NCBI GenBank assembly: GCA_000799755.1
Contig: JUHI01000007.1
Span: 1-64,000 of the forward strand
From: Martinezella tropici
Lineage (GTDB): Bacteria > Pseudomonadota > Alphaproteobacteria > Rhizobiales > Rhizobiaceae
Direction: 5' to 3'
DNA: 64,000 nucleotides
Position 1 is the first letter of the stretch. The number at the start of each line of letters is the position of its first letter. The notes beneath the pieces were generated by a model that did not search any database, was not told where the DNA came from, and worked only from the letters and a program-made list of their open reading frames with translations. Below, one piece after another: positions 54,127-61,793 of the stretch. A program made the position numbers and the translations under genes.

Positions 54127-54414
54127 GCTTCAGATTTCCGATGGAATTTTGAAAGGAAACAAGCGGTTCAAAACAATGCTTGTGGTCGACAGCGCGTCGT
54201 TGCGACTGTTCTCATCATGCCAAAATAGATACCTCATTTCGGCGCACTTGGCGACACCCTTGAAGGGCACGCACCGAGCAAGGAACGAACACTGTGGCGA
54301 ACATTACAAATAACAGCTTGAAATCAAAGATAAATGTCGCACTCTTCAGTCCGACGACTTAAGCGACATACGCGTCAATTCACGACAATACTCAAAATGC
54401 GCAAGGACCGCCTG

Positions 54415-55095
54415 ATGAGAATCCCGGCACGACAGCATCGTGGTTCAGATGATCCCGCAGACCGAGATTGGGTTCAGCGGTTTATCGCCGGGAATCTCCC
54501 GGCCCTGCCCGTTCCCGGCATTCCTGACATTTACCTGCATAGGGCAGGCCCGCAGAGTGGGTTGCGGCGCCTCGCCCAACGAGATCCGGAATTCGGCTCG
54601 CCCTACTGGGCACATTATTGGAGCGGGGGATTGGTGCTGGCCCGTTATCTTCTCGACAGGCCGGAAAGCGTGGCCGGCCGTCAAGTGCTTGATCTCGGCG
54701 CCGGCTCGGGAATTGTGGGGATTGCAGCCGCAAAGGCAGGCGCGACAAAGGTCTGTGCCACCGACATCGATCCCTATGCAATCTTAGCCACCGAGCTCAA
54801 CGCGAGGCTCAATAATGTCATGATCGAGGCGATGCCCGCCGATTTGACGAAGGGCGAGCCGCCGGACGTTGACCTTATATGTGTAGGGGATCTGTTCTAT
54901 GAAGCGGCACTTGCGGAAAGCGTGATAGCATTCCTGGATCGTTGCCTGGCGCACGGAGTTGCGATTTTGATCGGCGATCCTTGGCGGACCTATTTGCCGA
55001 AATCGCGGCTTCGGCTTCTCGCAGAATACGCGGTCTCGGACTTCGGCGAGGATGCCGCCAGGACCCAGTCCGCTGGCGTCTTTGCATTCGAATAA
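54415..55095 (+). CDS. Class I methyltransferase, ETF-beta lysine methyltransferase-like
   Basis: A 226-residue enzyme. ATG 54415 has AAGGA at a suitable distance; 27 further codons upstream are open. VLDLGAGSGIVGIAAAKAGA is the SAM-binding loop, ATDIDPYAI the acidic motif and DLICVGDLFYEAALAE the post-II motif. The type (WAHYWSGGLVLARYLLDRPE) is that of METTL20-like enzymes, which in Agrobacterium modify the electron transfer flavoprotein. It is on the plus strand inside the phage map and looks like a host gene, so the prophage may be mosaic here. Confidence 0.75.
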   Translation: MRIPARQHRGSDDPADRDWVQRFIAGNLPALPVPGIPDIYLHRAGPQSGLRRLAQRDPEFGSPYWAHYWSGGLVLARYLLDRPESVAGRQVLDLGAGSGIVGIAAAKAGATKVCATDIDPYAILATELNARLNNVMIEAMPADLTKGEPPDVDLICVGDLFYEAALAESVIAFLDRCLAHGVAILIGDPWRTYLPKSRLRLLAEYAVSDFGEDAARTQSAGVFAFE

Positions 55096-55170
55096 AGAAA
55101 GTCACCGACTGGAGATATCAATGACCTTTATCGGCAATGCGGGTTCGGACCGCAATTGTCGCTGAGGCGA

Positions 55171-55217
55171 GAGCAATTCCAGCAAAAGTGCGAAGCGGTT
55201 TTGCGTCCGGAATTGCT
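55171..55217. repeat. RIME-like palindrome 1
   Basis: AGCAATTCC (55172) pairs with GGAATTGCT (55209), and inside it GCAAAA (55182) pairs with TTTTGC (55199). This arrangement resembles the abundant Rhizobium intergenic mosaic elements. No coding content. Confidence 0.6.
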
Positions 55218-55231
55218 AGACAACAAAGAGA

Positions 55232-55272
55232 TAGAGCATTTCCATGACTCCGCTTAGAACGGAAATGCTCTA
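55232..55272. repeat. RIME-like palindrome 2, overlapping a stop codon
   Basis: TAGAGCATTTCC (55232-55243) pairs perfectly with GGAAATGCTCTA (55261-55272). The right arm contains the TAG stop of the minus-strand gene at 55270. It lies between convergent genes and may also act as a terminator. Confidence 0.65.
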
Positions 55273-55935
55273 GGCTCTCATCTTGGCACGTCTGCGGTTC
55301 CCGCGCTCCAGCTGTTTGGCCAGTTCGGCAAGTTCGGGGCTTGCCGCATCGAAAACGGGCCGTGCGTCATCCGGCAGCCAATGTGTTTCATGCTTGGGCG
55401 CCGGGGATTTTGTCCGATCGAAGCCGCCGGGCGCATTCGGCATCATCGGCGATATGCGCGACCAATCCGGCTCCTGCAGCATCGGCGAAACGGCGAAAAG
55501 CGCCCTGGCAAGATTCTGGAACTCGCTCTGAATGCGTCGTTCCGCTGTGCGCCGTACGCGCGCCGTTTGGGCGCAGAAATCTCGGAAAGAGCCGGCGATA
55601 TAGGGCGCCGCAAGACAAAGGGACCAGCGTGAAAGCAGAATGCGCCGCTCCTCATCCTGGACACGAACACGCAGCCATTCCTGCAGGACTTCCTCTGCCC
55701 GGCTAATTGCCGCAGCACTTGGGCGATATCGAATGCGGATATCGGCGTGATCCGTCGGCTCTGGCAGAACCTCGGGCCATAGCGTCCTCATCCTGTCGGG
55801 ACGCACGCCGCGTACATCGAGATGAACCATGGTGTCCGCAGCCTCAACGAAGCGGGCACGAATGATCAGGCTCAAATCGGCGATTTCGGCCGCACGACGG
55901 GACAGTTCGTCAAACTGCAAGGCTGACGGGTGCAT
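55270..55935 (-). CDS. Phage early-region hypothetical protein
   Basis: A 221-residue protein. The ATG at 55935 overlaps the end of the preceding gene; the frame opens one TTG earlier. N-terminal SALQFDELSRRAAEIADLSL and central RAEEVLQEWLRVRVQDEERR are helical; the C-terminus is basic (RGNRRRAKMRA). No family recognised. Last gene of the leftward operon that begins next to the repressor operators. Confidence 0.65.
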   Translation of the reverse strand: MHPSALQFDELSRRAAEIADLSLIIRARFVEAADTMVHLDVRGVRPDRMRTLWPEVLPEPTDHADIRIRYRPSAAAISRAEEVLQEWLRVRVQDEERRILLSRWSLCLAAPYIAGSFRDFCAQTARVRRTAERRIQSEFQNLARALFAVSPMLQEPDWSRISPMMPNAPGGFDRTKSPAPKHETHWLPDDARPVFDAASPELAELAKQLERGNRRRAKMRA

Positions 55936-56326
55936 CAAGTCGTTTCTCCAATTCGCGATAGATTAACGTTCGCAATGTCGCCCGAACGGGCCAAGGCCGT
56001 CGCGCCACGGCATCCGTGCGCAATGTGGCGAGCACGATCTCGTCGAAGGCACTCAGCAGGTCGCCTGGGCGCTGCAGCGCCCAATCCTGGCGCTGTGCCA
56101 GAACATCGGACACCGCGCCGATCGTGTCAGACCAAAGCTCATCGCGATTACTCCCAGTCTGCCGGATGCAACGCAGAACGAAGACGAGATGGCCATCGCC
56201 GTAGCGACCTCGGATTTCCTGCATGGTGCCGCGCGCATGGCTCTCAGCGGGCGCACGGCGGCGATGGACCGGAACCAGTTTGATCCCGAGCCCATCAAGA
56301 AGAAGGTCTAGCCTGCCCTTGCTCAT
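55910..56326 (-). CDS. Phage early-region hypothetical protein
   Basis: A 138-residue protein; AAAGGAG upstream supports ATG 56326. Basic N-terminus (SKGRLDLLLDGLGIKLVPVH), a helical middle (GAVSDVLAQRQDWALQRPGD) and a basic C-terminal end (TLRTLIYRELEKRLDAP). It overlaps the downstream gene by 26 bases, so the two are translationally linked. Function unknown; the place suggests a replication or recombination accessory, which is only a guess. Confidence 0.6.
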   Translation of the reverse strand: MSKGRLDLLLDGLGIKLVPVHRRRAPAESHARGTMQEIRGRYGDGHLVFVLRCIRQTGSNRDELWSDTIGAVSDVLAQRQDWALQRPGDLLSAFDEIVLATLRTDAVARRPWPVRATLRTLIYRELEKRLDAPVSLAV

Positions 56327-56382
56327 GGCGGTTCAACTCCTTTCTTCGGAGAGTTTGATGTCCTCTCCATCTGACAGACGGA

Positions 56383-56658
56383 TCACACGGCGGCACCAGC
56401 AGCATTGGCTGATTTGAGCTTGAAGAAGGCTTCCGCCTTGGAAATTGCTTCCACCCGCGCCCCATCGCGCAGCATCGGCGTATTGAGATAGGCAACCATC
56501 GCCTCGCCGGCTGCAGCCTTTGCCGCATCCTGCGTTGCAAAGACAATCGGCTCGCCCCGATTATCCCGAAGGATCTCGTTTGTCGCCCGGTGAACCTTGC
56601 GAATCCAGCCGAGATGGCCGCCGGCAACAGCTTCTGTTCCGATTTGAAATTCGTTCAT
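56383..56658 (-). CDS. Small phage early protein
   Basis: A 91-residue protein (MNEFQIGTEAVAGGHLGWIR) with an extended beta N-terminal half (ATNEILRDNRGEPIVFATQD) and helical second half (KAAAGEAMVAYLNTPMLRDG). The mixed pattern resembles short DNA- or nucleotide-binding phage proteins, but no family was recognised. Third gene of the leftward operon. Confidence 0.55.
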   Translation of the reverse strand: MNEFQIGTEAVAGGHLGWIRKVHRATNEILRDNRGEPIVFATQDAAKAAAGEAMVAYLNTPMLRDGARVEAISKAEAFFKLKSANAAGAAV

Positions 56659-56737
56659 GACAACCTCCCCCGGCCGGCCTGGGCCAGGTCTATCTGTAGG
56701 GTTTCTGTTTGTTGGCTCTTTAGCGTTTCAGCGTTCG

Positions 56738-56962
56738 CTATAGTCTGCGAGGAATCCTTGGCCGGGCCGGCGTCTCTCGGCTCGAGCGCGGATCGTCGAC
56801 AATGCGGAAGTGAAGTTGATCTCCCTCGGGAGCACCGGAATCGTCATCCTCGTGAGATGGCCATGGTGATCTCCAAACGACCGCTTTTAATGCGGTCACG
56901 ACGGTACCGAAAAATAACGCTGCACCGATGCAAGCGAAAAAGCCCTGAAACATCTCGCTCAT
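56738..56962 (-). CDS. Small phage membrane protein (74 residues)
   Basis: ATG 56962 overlaps the stop of the preceding gene (ATGA). It has one N-terminal helix (MFQGFFACIGAALFFGTVVT) and an acidic, proline-rich tail (HEDDDSGAPEGDQLHFRIVD). Translational coupling to the zinc-ribbon-like gene suggests a shared role, unknown. Confidence 0.55.
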   Translation of the reverse strand: MSEMFQGFFACIGAALFFGTVVTALKAVVWRSPWPSHEDDDSGAPEGDQLHFRIVDDPRSSRETPARPRIPRRL

Positions 56963-57153
56963 GGCAGCATCTCCTGCATGGCGCATTTCCCTTCAACCAT
57001 CTCCATCGGCTCGATGGCTGCATCACAATCCTCACAATGCAGCTCGATAATTTCGGCGATCGATAAGGTTCGAAAACAACCGGGACATCCCCAGAAGCGA
57101 TCGAAATACCCAGCCTGAAAAGCTGCCCTCCTGCTTCTGCTGCTTGTGATCAT
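56959..57153 (-). CDS. Small zinc-ribbon-like protein (64 residues)
   Basis: ATG 57153 has GGGGTGAAG upstream; longer starts are open. Two CxxC pairs (WGCPGCFRTL and HCEDCDAAIE) 20 residues apart form a zinc-ribbon-like pattern. It is the first gene of the leftward early operon, immediately beside the repressor operators, so it should be switched on early at induction. A regulatory or DNA-binding role is possible. Confidence 0.55.
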   Translation of the reverse strand: MITSSRSRRAAFQAGYFDRFWGCPGCFRTLSIAEIIELHCEDCDAAIEPMEMVEGKCAMQEMLP

Positions 57154-57242
57154 ATCTTCACCCCTAAAAACATTACCCGTCGTGTGCAGCGATAGCCTGC
57201 CCATCCATCAAATTACGGATCGCGCCACCGGCATCTTGATAG

Positions 57243-57288
57243 ACATGAATTATGTTGATAATAATGATTATGTCAACATGATTTATGT
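57243..57288. promoter_or_regulatory. Left repressor operators (two ACAT-N5-ATGT sites)
   Basis: ACATGAATTATGT at 57243-57255 and ACATGATTTATGT at 57276-57288, 33 bp apart (three helical turns), lie between the leftward early operon and the repressor gene. The same pattern occurs twice more at 58152-58179. They are the obvious binding sites of the repressor encoded at 57313. Confidence 0.75.
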
Positions 57289-57312
57289 CGGAAATTTTGC
57301 AAGGGTCGAGAG

Positions 57313-58101
57313 ATGCAGAAATCCATGGGCGAACGACTGAGAGCGGCACGCGAAGCCGCAAATTATCCATCAGCCACAAAGGCGGCCGAAGCGCTGGGGG
57401 TGAGCTTGTCCACCTATCGCGCGCACGAAAACGGTCAGAACGAATTCAGCGCCGATGTCGCCAATCGCTATGCCAAGAAATTCGGCACGACGGCGGCCTA
57501 TCTGCTGACAGGTGAGGGCCTGCGCAAAACACCCCGCCCGACCCCGAACATCGTCATGTCATTCGACCCCGACGAGCAAGACCAGGACGGATTTGCCGAG
57601 AGTGGCGACGAACTCAGCTACAGCCGCGAGCACTGGAAACCGCAGATTGAAGGCGCAACGCCGGAGGTGGACGTCAAACTCGGCGCCGGCAGCGGCATCG
57701 TTGGCGAAGTCATCAATCTTCCTGTCGGCTCCGGCAATGTCGCCGGGCATAAGATCGTCGCGGAATGGCTGATTCCCACCGGCTACCTTCGAAACGAGGC
57801 AAAGGCATCGCCGAACCACACGATCATCATGGAAGTGGTCGGCGATTCCATGCAGCCGACCTATATGCCGGGCGATCGCGTCATCGTTGACCTCTCCCAG
57901 AATCAGATGACCACCGATACCGTCTACGCCATCAGCGACGGCTATACGGAGCCGCAGATCAAACGCCTACAGCGGGTTCCCTTTACACAACCGGGCCAAG
58001 TCAAGATCATCTCCGACAATCCGGCACTGGAAACCTTTACCGTCGAATTGGATCGATTGACCATTATCGGCCGAATCTGCGGCCACATTGCCCGCAAATA
58101 A
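57313..58101 (+). CDS. Phage repressor (CI/S24 family)
   Basis: A 262-residue repressor; AAGGG lies seven bases before the ATG. N-terminal HTH (AAEALGVSLSTYRAHENGQN, about 24-43), a linker, and a C-terminal S24/LexA-like peptidase domain with EVVGDSMQPTYMPGDRVIVD (Ser-type catalytic centre at GDS) and QIKRLQRV holding the lysine region. It binds the flanking ACAT-N5-ATGT operators and would be cleaved on RecA activation, making the prophage inducible in principle. Confidence 0.92.
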   Translation: MQKSMGERLRAAREAANYPSATKAAEALGVSLSTYRAHENGQNEFSADVANRYAKKFGTTAAYLLTGEGLRKTPRPTPNIVMSFDPDEQDQDGFAESGDELSYSREHWKPQIEGATPEVDVKLGAGSGIVGEVINLPVGSGNVAGHKIVAEWLIPTGYLRNEAKASPNHTIIMEVVGDSMQPTYMPGDRVIVDLSQNQMTTDTVYAISDGYTEPQIKRLQRVPFTQPGQVKIISDNPALETFTVELDRLTIIGRICGHIARK

Positions 58102-58151
58102 AGAGCCATGCAGGCCTCAAAACACCTTTGATGTTCTGAGAGCGCGCATAA

Positions 58152-58179
58152 ACATAAATTATGTTGACATATATTATGT
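58152..58179. promoter_or_regulatory. Right repressor operators (two ACAT-N5-ATGT sites)
   Basis: ACATAAATTATGT (58152-58164) and ACATATATTATGT (58167-58179) are 15 bp apart, downstream of the repressor gene and upstream of a second small operon. They share both half sites with the left pair. Confidence 0.75.
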
Positions 58180-58288
58180 TGGATGACAATCTCACCAATG
58201 AGAGCCGTTGGCCCTGAATGGAATGAGCCCGGACAGATATTCAGATCCTGTCCGAAGTCAGCGAAACCAGACAGGCCGGGCATATCGA

Positions 58289-58426
58289 ATGGAAGATTGC
58301 AAGGTCATTGAAGGGAGAGTGTCGTTCATGCCGGAGAAATCGAAAGTGTTCATGAGCACGCTGACAGATATCCCGAAGAAAGCAGGCCCTACCCGGCTAT
58401 CGCTGATCACCGGCATGAGGAAATGA
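58289..58426 (+). CDS. Small phage protein (45 residues)
   Basis: Starts MEDCKVIEGRVSFMPEKSKV and ends in an ATGA overlap with the next gene, which supports translation. Basic C-terminus (KKAGPTRLSLITGMRK). The frame is open further upstream. It is the first gene behind the right operators; function unknown. Confidence 0.45.
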   Translation: MEDCKVIEGRVSFMPEKSKVFMSTLTDIPKKAGPTRLSLITGMRK

Positions 58427-58815
58427 CGATGCATACCTCGAAATTCTCCTGCGAATATTCGTTCGACGAACTCAGTATCCGCCTGTGCGATCGTTGGGAA
58501 ACTGGCTTGCTATTATACGGACGCGCCGAGTTGACATCAGCTGGAGCCGACTACGAAGACGAGTTCTACGTATCCGCAATCAGATTGGATGGGGGGGCTC
58601 GGCTAGCGCGGCCGAACGCCTTGAATAATTCAGGCGGCTTCGAGTCGGAGCTGTTTCGGCGAATAGCCGCCGTCATCGAAGACGATGGGACGCAGGCGGG
58701 TCGTCACGCCGCCGAACTTTTCGCTATTGAATTGGAACAATCCCGAGAGACCGACTACGATCAAAACCGCAAGACCGCGCAGGAAAGAAACCTGGAGATG
58801 CTCGCTGCACATTGA
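58423..58815 (+). CDS. Phage hypothetical protein
   Basis: A 130-residue protein coupled to the preceding small gene. Extended N-terminal region (SKFSCEYSFDELSIRLCDRW) and a helical C-terminal part (RRIAAVIEDDGTQAGRHAAE). No family recognised. It is the last gene that seems to belong to the prophage and is under control of the right operators. Confidence 0.6.
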   Translation: MTMHTSKFSCEYSFDELSIRLCDRWETGLLLYGRAELTSAGADYEDEFYVSAIRLDGGARLARPNALNNSGGFESELFRRIAAVIEDDGTQAGRHAAELFAIELEQSRETDYDQNRKTAQERNLEMLAAH

Positions 58816-58862
58816 GGTCCGCGACGCACGAACATTACCAACGAAAGGAGGTCACCGAAATT

Positions 58863-59258
58863 ATGGAGATTCCTCACCACGAGCTTGAAGAGATCCGCCG
58901 ACTGGAGCAGAAGCTGCATCTCCCTGAATTCAGGCAGTCGCCGGCGATCGTGGCGGAACTGCTGGCGCAAGACTTCGTCGAGTTCGGCAGCTCCGGAACC
59001 GTCTATGACGACAGAGACGACCTGATCGCCCGTCTGGCCGCGGAAAAGACAGAGAAAGCCCCCTCTCCGGTCATTTCGCGCGACTATGCCTTTCGGCCGA
59101 TTTCTGCGGACGCCGTCCTCTTGACCTACCGAAGCACTCGGCAGGCCGGAGAAAACGGCCCAGAGCGACACACTCTGCGGAGCTCGATCTGGCAGCGGAT
59201 CGACGGGCGATGGCAGATGATCTTTCATCAGGGAACGCTCACCGCTCCTCAAGGCTAA
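58863..59258 (+). CDS. DUF4440/SnoaL-like (NTF2-fold) protein
   Basis: A 131-residue cytoplasmic protein; AAAGGAGGTCACC upstream is strong but 12 bases from the ATG at 58863, and an ATT codon lies nearer. RLEQKLHLPEFRQSPAIVAE and LLAQDFVEFGSSGTVYDDRD are the usual start of DUF4440 proteins, and SSIWQRIDGRWQMIFHQGT the end. NTF2-fold members are small enzymes or ligand binders; substrate unknown. First host-like gene after the prophage. Confidence 0.75.
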   Translation: MEIPHHELEEIRRLEQKLHLPEFRQSPAIVAELLAQDFVEFGSSGTVYDDRDDLIARLAAEKTEKAPSPVISRDYAFRPISADAVLLTYRSTRQAGENGPERHTLRSSIWQRIDGRWQMIFHQGTLTAPQG

Positions 59259-59325
59259 GACCTGAAGGGTTGCACCGTGGCGGCGCAGTTGCGAGATCTA
59301 TTGGATCGGACAGACAACGCAAAGA

Positions 59326-59976
59326 TTAGCGCGGCCCCAACACCGCATCATTGGCCTTGCCGTCGGTCAATCCCAAACTATCCGCCATCCGGATAAGATC
59401 GGCGACGGAGTCAGCCCGCATCTTGCGCATCGCCTGCCCCCGATGAACCTTGACGGTAATTTCGCTGAGGCCGATCTCGCCGGCAATCTGCTTGTTCAAA
59501 AGGCCTCGCGCGACGAGCGCCATCACCTCGCGTTCGCGAGGCGTAAGCGTGGAGAACCGTTCATGGAGATCAACTTCGGCGGCCTGCTTGCGCAGCCGGG
59601 CGCGATCGATTTCGAGAGCCTGCCTGATAGCGTCGAGCAAGTCCTGTTCCCGGAACGGCTTTAGAAGAAACTCCACTGCCCCGGCTTTCATTGCCCTGAC
59701 TGACATCGGCACGTCACCGTGCCCGGTGAGAAAAATGATCGGGATCGCATACCCCATCCGCGCAAGCTCATCCTGAAAATCAAGACCGCTCGCATCCGGC
59801 ATTCTGACGTCGAGCACGATGCAGGCCGGCCCTTCCGATCGCGGATAGGTGAGAAAATCCCGCGGGGATGCAAAGCCGCGCGTTTCGTAGCCAACGGACC
59901 GCAGGAGGCTGTCCAGTCCGTCGCGCACGGATGGGTCGTCGTCAATGACATAAACGGTCAAGTGCTGCCCCTGCAT
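59326..59976 (-). CDS. FixJ-family response regulator
   Basis: A 216-residue regulator. Receiver domain with acidic pair DDD near residue 13, phosphorylated Asp in CIVLDVRMPDASG (about residue 57), conserved Thr/Lys (FLTGHGDVPMSV, LLKPF); C-terminal LuxR-type HTH (LTPREREVMALVARGLLNKQ and SEITVKVHRGQAMRKM). It overlaps or nearly abuts the kinase at 59980, its evident partner. Its targets are unknown. Confidence 0.9.
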   Translation of the reverse strand: MQGQHLTVYVIDDDPSVRDGLDSLLRSVGYETRGFASPRDFLTYPRSEGPACIVLDVRMPDASGLDFQDELARMGYAIPIIFLTGHGDVPMSVRAMKAGAVEFLLKPFREQDLLDAIRQALEIDRARLRKQAAEVDLHERFSTLTPREREVMALVARGLLNKQIAGEIGLSEITVKVHRGQAMRKMRADSVADLIRMADSLGLTDGKANDAVLGPR

Positions 59977-59979
59977 ATC

Positions 59980-61053
59980 CTACCCCTTTGCCTTTCCGCC
60001 AAGCGGCAAGGTGAAACCGAAGACTGCCCCGTGAGGAAAATTCGGCGCCGCATAAACGGTCCCGCCATGCGCTTCGATGATGGATCGAGTGATGGCGAGT
60101 CCCATGCCCATGCCTTTCGGCTTGGTGGTATAGAAGGCTTCGAATATCCTGTCGCGCATCTCGGCCGGCATACCGCTACCGGTATCGCGCACACTGACGG
60201 TCACTTTCCGTTCGTCCGCCGCAGCGCTGACGAGCAGTTCGCGGGCGTCCGCATCGACATCAACAAGGGCTTCGATCGCATTCATGACGAGATTGAGGAT
60301 CACCTGCTGAAGCTGAACGCGATCGCCGGCCACCAATGGCAGGTCACTCGCCAATTCCGCGCGGAAGAGTATTTGATTTCTGCGAATCTCGCCGCGGATG
60401 AGTTCCAGCACGTCATTGATCGCTTCGACCAGATCGATCGTATCGCGAGACGGCGAGGAGCGCGCGACGAGACCTCGGACACGGCCGATGATGTCGCCTG
60501 CCCGCCCGGCATCTGCGACGATTCTCTCGATAGCACGACGCGCTTCGTCATTGTCGGCCGGCGTTGCAGACAGCCATCGCAGCGCGGCATTGCCATTGGC
60601 GGCAATAGCGGTGATCGGTTGGCTGACCTCATGCGCTATGGACGTACCTAACTCGCCAACGATCATGAGACGAGACATGCGTGCGAGCTCCGATTGCGCC
60701 TGTCGCGCCTTGGCATCAAGCATTTCGATCCTAATTGCGAGATAAGTGGTCGCACCGATCGCCACCAGGCTAAGGATACTGTTGATCAAGCCCGCCTGTG
60801 AAGCGCCATAGCGCGTCAGGAAATAGCTGATGACCGTCAGGGCGGCACAGGCAATCCCAACCATCGCGATCGCCCCGGTTCTACCAGAATACACCGCCAG
60901 CAGGATCACCGCGACGTAGAGAACGGCAAAGGCAATCTCCAGTTCCGTGATCGTGTCGCCAATGAAAATGAGCCCGGCCAAAACCGCGATGCCAAGCCAA
61001 AGTAAGGGCATTTCAAAAAGGTATTTCAGAAATTCGCGCCTCATCCCTTGCAT
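59980..61053 (-). CDS. Membrane sensor histidine kinase, FixL-type catalytic part
   Basis: About 357 residues from the ATG at 61053 (61044 is an equal alternative); the longer open frame upstream is unlikely. Four membrane helices (about 10-110; e.g. PLLWLGIAVLAGLIFIGD) without PAS or haem domain, then H-box GELGTSIAHEVSQPITAI, N-box VILNLVMNAIEALV, and G-boxes DTGSGMP and GMGMGLAI. It phosphorylates the FixJ-like regulator next door. The signal is unknown; only membrane helices face outward, so a membrane or redox signal is possible. Confidence 0.88.
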   Translation of the reverse strand: MQGMRREFLKYLFEMPLLWLGIAVLAGLIFIGDTITELEIAFAVLYVAVILLAVYSGRTGAIAMVGIACAALTVISYFLTRYGASQAGLINSILSLVAIGATTYLAIRIEMLDAKARQAQSELARMSRLMIVGELGTSIAHEVSQPITAIAANGNAALRWLSATPADNDEARRAIERIVADAGRAGDIIGRVRGLVARSSPSRDTIDLVEAINDVLELIRGEIRRNQILFRAELASDLPLVAGDRVQLQQVILNLVMNAIEALVDVDADARELLVSAAADERKVTVSVRDTGSGMPAEMRDRIFEAFYTTKPKGMGMGLAITRSIIEAHGGTVYAAPNFPHGAVFGFTLPLGGKAKG

Positions 61054-61793
61054 CCCAGCGTCAGTGTTCCCGCCACATTGCGAGCAGGAGCTGCAAACTG
61101 CCTGACCCGAAGCGTCAAGACAACTGCCGCGCCCTTCCACATGGCTTTCATACAGCATTCCCCTTGCATGATGAGAGCTTGGACATGTGCGTGCCTGGCA
61201 ATGGCAAGTGGCGCCGGACAACCGTGCAGCGCTCGTATCGAAAGCGGCCCGATCAAACGCGATGGTCATTGTTGTCATTTCCGGCATAGCGACTGAAAAG
61301 GCGACGGCGCTGACGACGTCGGAGAACGGCAAGGCTCGCTTTGTTGAGGCCAGCTGCCCAGCGAAGCAACGCCCGCGTCCGGTTCGGGGACAGAAATCCG
61401 TTGAAGAACAGACCCGTAGCCAATCTCATCAGCCAATGTGCGCACCAGAGAAGCACAAGCATATGCATCAGGCTGATAAAATCCCTCAGCCTCGCCATGC
61501 GCGCAGCGAAGCTTCCTTGAGGCGGGGATTGGCGGTGCTTTCTCTTGCGTGGCCCGCCCAGCTTGTTCCTATTAAGAACTTCCAGGAAGCGACCGAGCTC
61601 TTCGTTGTCTCTAGGCATATCCATCCGTCCCGCAGCCAGACAGGCCGCGCGAGCCCAGACCGCCAAAATTACGATCTGCCGGATCTCATGCGCTAAGTCC
61701 TGCCTTGGCGGCCTATCAAATTCAGCGATGCAATAGGGCCGGTCGCCGCCTCCGTCGGCGGCAACCATTTCACGTCCGTTTCACCCCTTGGCT
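61054..61793. other. Gap between sensor kinase and ABC genes
   Basis: A 740-base region with long open frames on both strands but no recognised family. The best candidate is the minus-strand frame at 61253-61624. The remainder must contain the promoter of the kinase operon; no operator or terminator was identified. Confidence 0.5.
61253..61624 (-). CDS. Doubtful hypothetical protein (about 123 residues)
   Basis: A frame starting MDMPRDNEELGRFLEVLNRN that reads on to one hydrophobic stretch (MHMLVLLWCAHWLMRLATGL) and a very basic end (SLAVLRRRQRRRLF). There is no convincing ribosome site, and the overlapping plus-strand frame is almost as long, so this may be a chance open frame. Given for completeness only. 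Confidence 0.3.
   Translation of the reverse strand: MDMPRDNEELGRFLEVLNRNKLGGPRKRKHRQSPPQGSFAARMARLRDFISLMHMLVLLWCAHWLMRLATGLFFNGFLSPNRTRALLRWAAGLNKASLAVLRRRQRRRLFSRYAGNDNNDHRV

Larger units (their letters stand above)
25770..58815. mobile_element. Siphovirus-type prophage without recognisable integrase
   Basis: The block contains lysis, tip, baseplate, tape measure, tail, head, portal, terminase and repressor genes in phage order. The left edge is set by the first lysis gene and the right edge by the last small gene downstream of the repressor operators. No tRNA, direct-repeat attachment site, integrase, transposase of Mu type, or replication protein was found, so the edges are approximate. 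Baseplate gene order resembles that of alphaproteobacterial gene transfer agents, but the capsid (DUF2184) and portal (DUF1073) types are those of ordinary siphoviruses. Confidence 0.9.
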
